Position numbers and translations under genes: made by a program | NCBI GenBank assembly: GCA_002224055.1 | Contig: AZLU01000008.1 | Span: forward strand, 1-64,000 | Reading direction: 5' to 3' | Source: Pezizomycotina sp. ARF18 | Lineage: Eukaryota; Ascomycota | DNA length: 64,000 nucleotides | Shown: piece by piece, positions 58,406 through 64,000 of the stretch | Layout of the letters: the number at the start of each line of letters is the position of its first letter | Position numbering within the stretch: position 1 is the first letter of the stretch | The notes under the pieces: generated by a model | Seen by the model: only the letters and a program-made list of their open reading frames with translations | Database searches by the model: none | What the model was told of the DNA's origin: nothing

Positions 58406-59915
58406 TTATGAAAGAGGTACAGCATCAAGCTCCTCCATCAATTCCTTCCATATCTCCCCTTCTTTACCAGTTCGTTCGACAAGCCTCCGATCCCGTAACC
58501 ACTGTCGGGCCGCGAGATAGTCCTTTTTTGCTCTCTCATTGCACCACCAACGCTCTTGAAGCGGCAGAATATTCCGAGCCAGTATCCAAAAAGCCACATT
58601 GCCCTCTCATCTTTTTCGAGCAATAGCTGGCGAAACGGGCCCACTACTTTGCTCAGGAACGGTATCGCTCGAAAAACAGTAAATTCCACGCCTCGGGATT
58701 TCATTCCTTTGAGCTCTGCAAGGAGTACGACTGGTGAACGGTAAATGTCGCTCCGACTATTCTTTACACTAGTTCCATCGACTTCAATGAGTTCAAACAT
58801 CTTCCTCCATGTTTTTGGGACCATTTCTAGGCAGTTCTCCAATATACGTGGAAGAACGCCACTGCGCGCCTTCGTCATCGCCCATGAATATCGGCGCCAG
58901 AAATTTCATCGCGCTGGTGACGTAAGCAGGGACAGAAAGCAACAATGGGCGGAGACCAGCCTGCAGGCAGAGCCAGTCAAGCCGATCTGTGCGGTCACTG
59001 TATACCCACGAAGTATTTACATCAACCTCCTCAGAGTTACTGTCGCCGCTTCTTTCGAAATCCGACAGCGTGAACGCCATCATGTTCAACAGCATCCCGC
59101 TGACGAGCGCAAAGTTTACGTCCGACGCATTGAGCGTGTCGCGGGGAGCTTGAAGGAGCTCGCGTAAGTGCTTGATCGCGACCGACTTGTGGAAGCACTC
59201 GGCGACTTTGTACTCCAATACAGTGCCACCTGAAGCGTGGCGTAAATGCGACGCCGATAGCGCCATGACCGAGCTGCGGACCAGGGGGCTAGACTCAGCC
59301 AGTGAAGCGATGTCATCTACGCGGAATATATTGAAGACATTAAGCGCGTTACGGTAGAAATGGATCATGAGGTGTTGGCTTGGGTGCCGCTGTGTAGGTC
59401 AGGCCCAGCAAAGAGAAATGGGATGAGTTGATCTATACGCGCTGACATGAGTGAGGTTGTGAGCGTGATCGCCTTTTGGTTCTTGGTTGTATCGGATCCT
59501 TCCTCATCTGAATCCGTGGCTTTATCTTGTTCTTTGTACCTGCAGACCCTACCATTCCTTTGGCATCTCACGCACACGGGTTTGCCCTCATCGCACTACG
59601 AAAGAAACGACATTGAAAAGATGGAACATTCGATTAGCAATAGCCCAGGATCCGAAATATCTTAACGAGAGTGGCCAATGGGCGATATATGGCTGCTAGT
59701 AGGGAAAGAGCATGGAAAGGAGGGAAACGAGGTCTATAGTTGGAAAATACGTATTAGCCATACCTTCACCCTCTTACTCTTACACATGACACATCCAGAC
59801 CTCGTCCTTTTGTAATGTTGCCTATTCTTGTAGTCGCGAAGCACGGAACCGGAGCCTTCGAAGCGGAGTATCTGGGTTGATATCTCCCTTCGCCACTTCT
59901 GTTCAATGGAGCCAT
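58406..59915 (-). CDS. Zn(II)2Cys6 transcription factor
   Basis: Fungal binuclear zinc cluster regulator. The DNA-binding cluster is split by an intron (59596-59763): 'KRTRSGCVMCKSKRVK' on one side and 'CDEGKPVCVRCQRNGRVCRY' on the other, giving the six Cys in C-x2-C-x6-C-x6-C-x2-C-x6-C spacing. An acidic linker follows, then the middle-homology region: 'IHFYRNALNVFNIFRVDDIA', 'SSPLVRSSVMALSASHLRHA', 'HKSVAIKHLRELLQAPRDTL', 'ASDVNFALVSGMLLNMMAFT', 'DRLDWLCLQAGLRPLLLSVP', and in later frames 'TWRKMFELIEVDGT', 'LSKVVGPFRQLLLEKDERAM' and the last helix before 'KELMEELDAVPLS'. Start is the ATG before 'APLNRSGEGRYQ'. One indel precedes the zinc cluster and others lie near 58790 and 58560. Its promoter is shared with the divergent SDR gene, so it may regulate that gene, itself or the neighbouring transporter. 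Confidence 0.88.
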
Positions 59916-60467
59916 GCTACCGAGTAATGTATCGCGGGTTTCTCTATACCGAAACAGGTAGACGAGCTGCTCGAAAGTAATCCTTTTAATCTCCTTTCCA
60001 TATATGCATCTTCCACGAACACGCCAGCTTGTGCCGTTGGCGATTGTTATCAATTTATAACCCTTACTTCCGTGGTAGCTAGCAGAGCGGGATTTAATTT
60101 TTTGTGGAGTCTAGCCTGATCGTCCGGATAAAGACCGACCAGAACCCGACGCGAACCAATCGAAACAAGTTGGAAGGCCAAGAGCTCGTTTACCCTTTTG
60201 GGGATAGTGAGATATCGCAGAGGAGAACTGTGATGCTTCACCGCGGATGTTCGGTGTATAAAATCTGCATGGAGATACTCACGGTCTGTTTTGAACTCTG
60301 CTTCTCTTCTACTAAATTAAAAACTCTCTCGAAGTTTGTTCAGTCGCTATTTATCAGATTCAATTCACTCGATAGGAATCAAAATTGTTCTAACCCTGAC
60401 GCACTTTCCGCCTCTCCCTTATTACTACATTACATCCATCCGTAATCCGTTCGCTTTCGAGATCAGA
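59916..60467. promoter_or_regulatory. divergent promoter, Zn2Cys6 regulator and SDR
   Basis: A 552-bp interval between two starts on opposite strands. Zn2Cys6 factors often bind CGG-based sites; no convincing inverted CGG pair was found by eye. Confidence 0.4.
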
Positions 60468-61528
60468 ATGCCGCTCCTCTTCGATTTCATCTACCGTCAA
60501 TTCATCCACATGCCACCAGCACCGACTTGGTCCTTCGCGGCAAGATCGTTATAGTAACCGGCAGCAACGTCGGCCTGGGTAAGGAAGCCTGTCGCTCCAT
60601 GGTCAACCTAGGCGCATCCAAGGTCATCATCGCCTGCCGTACTATCTCCAAGGGACAAGCCGCAGCCGCCGACATACGGGAAACGACGAGATGCTCACCT
60701 GATGTACTCGAGGTCTGGCAAATCGACCTCGCGTCCTACGAGTCCGTTATAGCCTTCGCCGAAAGAGCAAAGTCTGAGCTGTCCCGCCTCGACGTCCTCA
60801 TCTGCAACGCAGGGATCATGATGAGGAAATTTACTATGCTCGCGGACAATGAAGCAGTGATCACCACGAACGTCGTGTCGACTTTCCTCCTTGCCTTCCT
60901 CCTGCACCCGAAGCTCCGCGAGACTGCGCAGAAATTCAGTACGCACGCGCACATCACTGTGACTGCGTCCGAGCTTTACGAATTCGCAAAGTTCAAGAGC
61001 TTAAAACTGCCGGTCCGAACGGGAAGATCTTCGACGCATTGAACGATAAGAAGAAGTCCGGTGATATGCCTGATCGGTATAACATCTCTAAGTTGCTGGG
61101 GGTACTCTTCGTCAGGCAGATGGCGCAGATGTCCCCTTCAGCTCCAGCAGCGTTATTGTCAATAGCGTAGCGCCCGGGTATGTTTTGTTCTATCCCTTCC
61201 CGACACTACATACTGGTAAACTGATATTGATTATGCTAACTTCGTTCCAGAGCATGCGATAGCGAATTGAGTCGCGAGTACGGCGATAATGCACTCATCC
61301 GATTCGTAAAGTGGGCACTCCTGCGTCGACCTGAAATAGGAGCGCGTACGCTCGTGTATGGCGCAGGCGCAGGAGCAGAATCGCATGGTCAGTACTTGCC
61401 GGATTGTAAGATCACGCCGCTGAAAGGAATGTGTAAGGGAGAAAAGGGGCATATTACAACAACGCCTGTGGGAGGAGATGAGTGCAAAGCTGGAGGCTAT
61501 AAGCCCCGGAGTGACTAAACTGGCGTGA
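60468..61528 (+). CDS. short-chain dehydrogenase, retinol-dehydrogenase-like
   Basis: NADP-dependent SDR of the retinol-dehydrogenase/WWOX-like group. 'LRGKIVIVTGSNVGLGKEAC' carries the TGxxxGxG cofactor motif; 'ASKVIIACRTISKGQAAAAD' has the Arg of NADP-preferring enzymes; then come 'VWQIDLASYESVIAFAERAK', 'LSRLDVLICNAGIM' (NAG motif), 'AHITVTASELYEF', and, after an indel, 'GDMPDRYNISKLLGVLFVRQ' with the catalytic Tyr and Lys. 'VIVNSVAPG' leads to an intron (61178-61250; GTATGT, TGCTAAC, CCAG) and the end 'GARTLVYGAGAGAESHGQYL' then 'PDCKITP', a typical C-terminus for this group, and 'WEEMSAKLEAISPGVTKLA'. The length of about 330 codons is normal. Three or four indels shift frames. Substrate unknown. 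Confidence 0.88.
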
Positions 61529-64000
61529 AGGTCGCTATGTTCTCCCCTTTCACATTGTTTATGCTGTCCTTACGATTTTATCTCGTGCCACTCAGCTTAT
61601 AAGAGAACTCTCTCCGCTTTTGGTCAGTTAGTACGCTTATATCTTGTTGTTCGCTCGTTCGCTTTCCTCGGCTTGTCCTTCTTTTTTCCATGTGTTCTTC
61701 CTTGTAACTAATATCTAATAATTTTTGCCACTTTTTTTTCTGTTTACTCAATGTTTGCTTACACGTCTTAGATGTCTATTGTAATCTCATAAGTGGAAAT
61801 TCTTCGGAGCAAAGCTTAGTACTGGTGACACTAGTAGAGGTTAGTGGCATGTCCCTATATCTTACGCTCAGTTTAGCGGTGCCACTCAAGCTTCTTTTTG
61901 TTTATTTGTACGTCTGCCACAAGCTCGTCATAAGTTGTGTCTTCCCGAAAGGACTTGTTTCCTAGGCCAGCGGGTATAAAAATACAAATAGTGATCCTAC
62001 GCTCTTGATATGGTCTCTTACCCAGTTTTGCAATAGCCTCGTGGCCTTCTATTCCCCAATTCTACTAAACAGATGCCTAATTGCCTAATTACCTCTCATG
62101 GTAGCATTGCAGTACAAGACTCGCGGCTATTTTCATGTTCACGCACAAGCCAGAGAAGGACTATTAGCTGACTAAATACGTATGGCTGTAGGTAATTCAA
62201 CCAAGGAGCATACAACTAGCCCTGTGGAGATTCTAGCCTGATCTCAGGGCCATATAGGCTGATAAGTAGTATTTGTAGACCTAGCAGAGAAGTGGGAAAG
62301 CCCCCATCTTCGCTCTGTTTACGCTATCTTTTGTATACCCTATGAATACTTGATTGTTTATTGCGCTTGTATTACACAAGCTACACGCACGAGTTCAGTA
62401 TTTCCGTCCGATAGCAGTGCGAAACGGGCCGCGCGCTGACATATACCGAGGATGTGAAACAATTGTTAAAACATGTGGAACTATAAGGAAGCTGCTTAAT
62501 GGCGTCTGAATCAAGCGTTAATCCGAACAACGAACGAGCTTGATCGAGTACACAGCTGTTCACTCGCGGGCTATAGTCTCTCCGCATTTCCTGGCTTGCC
62601 CTACGGCCCCCATGTTCAGACGGTGTGTATTTGCCCCGATTTTTCGCACACGGGACCCAAGGAGAAAGAATTGGCATTGACTCGCTTCTACGGACGTTTT
62701 ATTGCAAATTTTAGTAAAAGGCTTCTTTTGTGATACCGGTATGAAAAAACGACGCTCTGCTTTTCCAGAAAGAAACTGGATCAGACGTGTCATTCTCGCC
62801 ATCGGTTGCCATATCCTGACATTGGATTGGCTCCTTCGCGGGATACAGATCCTTTAAATATCCTAAGTCAATTCGATGATGGCTTTTCCTTCAAAGCGGC
62901 CAATTTATCGGCTGAAAGCGGCTGTACACAAATTGCATGTCAAATTTAACGACACTGCTCAGGCTTGTCCTCTCTCCGCAATTTTATTTATTTATTTATT
63001 TCTTTATTTTGTGGATGCGAACCGCCACAGAAACAGAATCTTGTAATCTTCATGGTAGTTGGAACTCCTTGGTTCGATTACCTTCGGCATTGCTTCATAA
63101 CCGTAAGAGCCTCGACGAGCAGTTATATTAAGGCTCTACGTTCGCAATTACGATTCTAGGAGAATAAAAGAGAATTCCCCTTTCATCTCTACCGCGAAGT
63201 GGATTCTCGGAGGTGACAAAGCCTCCACCCGGCATGTGAAATAGGCGGCATTTAAGTGGACCTTGTCGACGAGCATTTTTGTCTCTCGTCGATGCACCTT
63301 CGTGAGCCCGCCTTCCTGGCTCGGCTAAATTCAGGTATTGCAACGACCAGGTCCTTATAATCTTCTAATAAATATCGATGCATGTTTGTGATGGAGGAGG
63401 ATTTATATTGTTAGTATATAGTATTTTTTTGAAAGCAGGCTCCACTTTGCCGCTCTGGATCCATGTCAGGATGGACGAGTCGAGTATTTGTATCCGCCCG
63501 ATTCCCTACATGAAATCTACATTTTTTTTTTTTCTTAGCGTAAACGTATCAGGCCTATTAACGTTGTTTTTTAATATTTAACTTTTCTTTGTGAATTGTT
63601 TCAGCCTTTTTGTCAAGGAGTGTGCAACAATGACGGTGTTATATCTCCGCGGTGTTCATGGTTATTCGCCAGTTTCTTCTTCCTTCTAGTTCTTCCGAGA
63701 GAGTCTCAAAGACACATTCTCTAGCAAGGGCCTTTTATATCTGCCGAAGAGGACCTCCTGGGGCTAAATTATCCGGTTGCAATTGCAAGTTGCACAAGCT
63801 TCGAATGAAGGGATAGTGTTTAAATTCCATTCTTTCGATTTCAAAGCAGACCTTGCGAGAGACATTGAAGACCTATTTGGCGTATTGGTTTCATAAAACT
63901 CGCCTGGTAGCTGTCAGCGTAGTTCTCTGAAAGGATGAATTTTCCTCCCGGAGCCCGCCTTGGGGTATTTTAGCACAATTTGGTGTGTATCAGCATTAGT
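61529..64000. other. gene-free right end
   Basis: About 2.5 kb with no supportable gene. It contains a TTTA-rich run near 62982-63012 and T-rich stretches. Several open frames of 60-100 codons have no recognisable content. Confidence 0.4.

Noticed and set aside
1-64000. CRISPR arrays, rRNA, long terminal repeats or a complete transposable element
   Set aside because: No spaced direct repeats, rRNA motifs, paired long terminal repeats or transposase/reverse transcriptase motifs were seen on reading both strands.

Overview
The window reads as nuclear DNA of a filamentous ascomycete (Pezizomycotina). The evidence is short introns (about 50-170 bp) with GTRAGT-like donors, CTAAC-type branch sites and YAG acceptors, and gene families typical of that group: 7-TM rhodopsin-fold membrane proteins, a Zn(II)2Cys6 regulator, short-chain dehydrogenases, a TPR-CHAT protein and a fungal ferroportin. 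Neither the species nor the chromosome position can be read from the sequence.

Layout. 0-10.6 kb: a mucin-like secreted protein (minus), a possible small secreted protein (plus), an SDR oxidoreductase (plus), a 7-TM rhodopsin-fold protein (plus) and a Cys-rich secreted protein (minus). 11-17 kb: a TPR-CHAT protein (plus) convergent with a second 7-TM protein (minus). 18-31 kb and 42-51 kb: three divergent-actin-fold Hsp70-like ATPase genes (minus), each facing away from a coiled-coil gene (plus) of one family, plus an orphan coiled-coil gene (minus, 18-19.6 kb) and a distant relative (plus, 48.2-50.8 kb). 31.7-41.4 kb: a gene of unknown function, a small conserved Cys-His protein, a third 7-TM protein and an F-box protein. 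52-61.5 kb: a tail-anchored helical protein, a ferroportin-type iron transporter (plus), a Zn2Cys6 regulator (minus) and a second SDR (plus). The last 2.5 kb and several 1-3 kb gaps show no gene I can support.

The most notable structure is the repeated head-to-head Hsp70-like / coiled-coil pair. The partners share an EKDD box, an 'RWKAKT' segment, an 'SHENRMLSS' segment, an 'FPE' box and, in two copies, a bipartite basic nuclear-localisation-like signal. Repeated retention of the same pair in the same orientation suggests the two products work together, possibly as an ATPase with its coiled-coil client or adaptor. This is inference.

A second general point affects every gene model. Nearly all coding regions read through only by changing frame at one- or two-base indels, while codon content on either side stays intact and few substitution stops are seen. 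A 293/296-bp tandem duplication inside the TPR-CHAT gene differs between its copies almost only by indels. This fits uncorrected long-read error at least as well as gene decay, so I call most of these genes CDS and give outer limits rather than exact exon structures.
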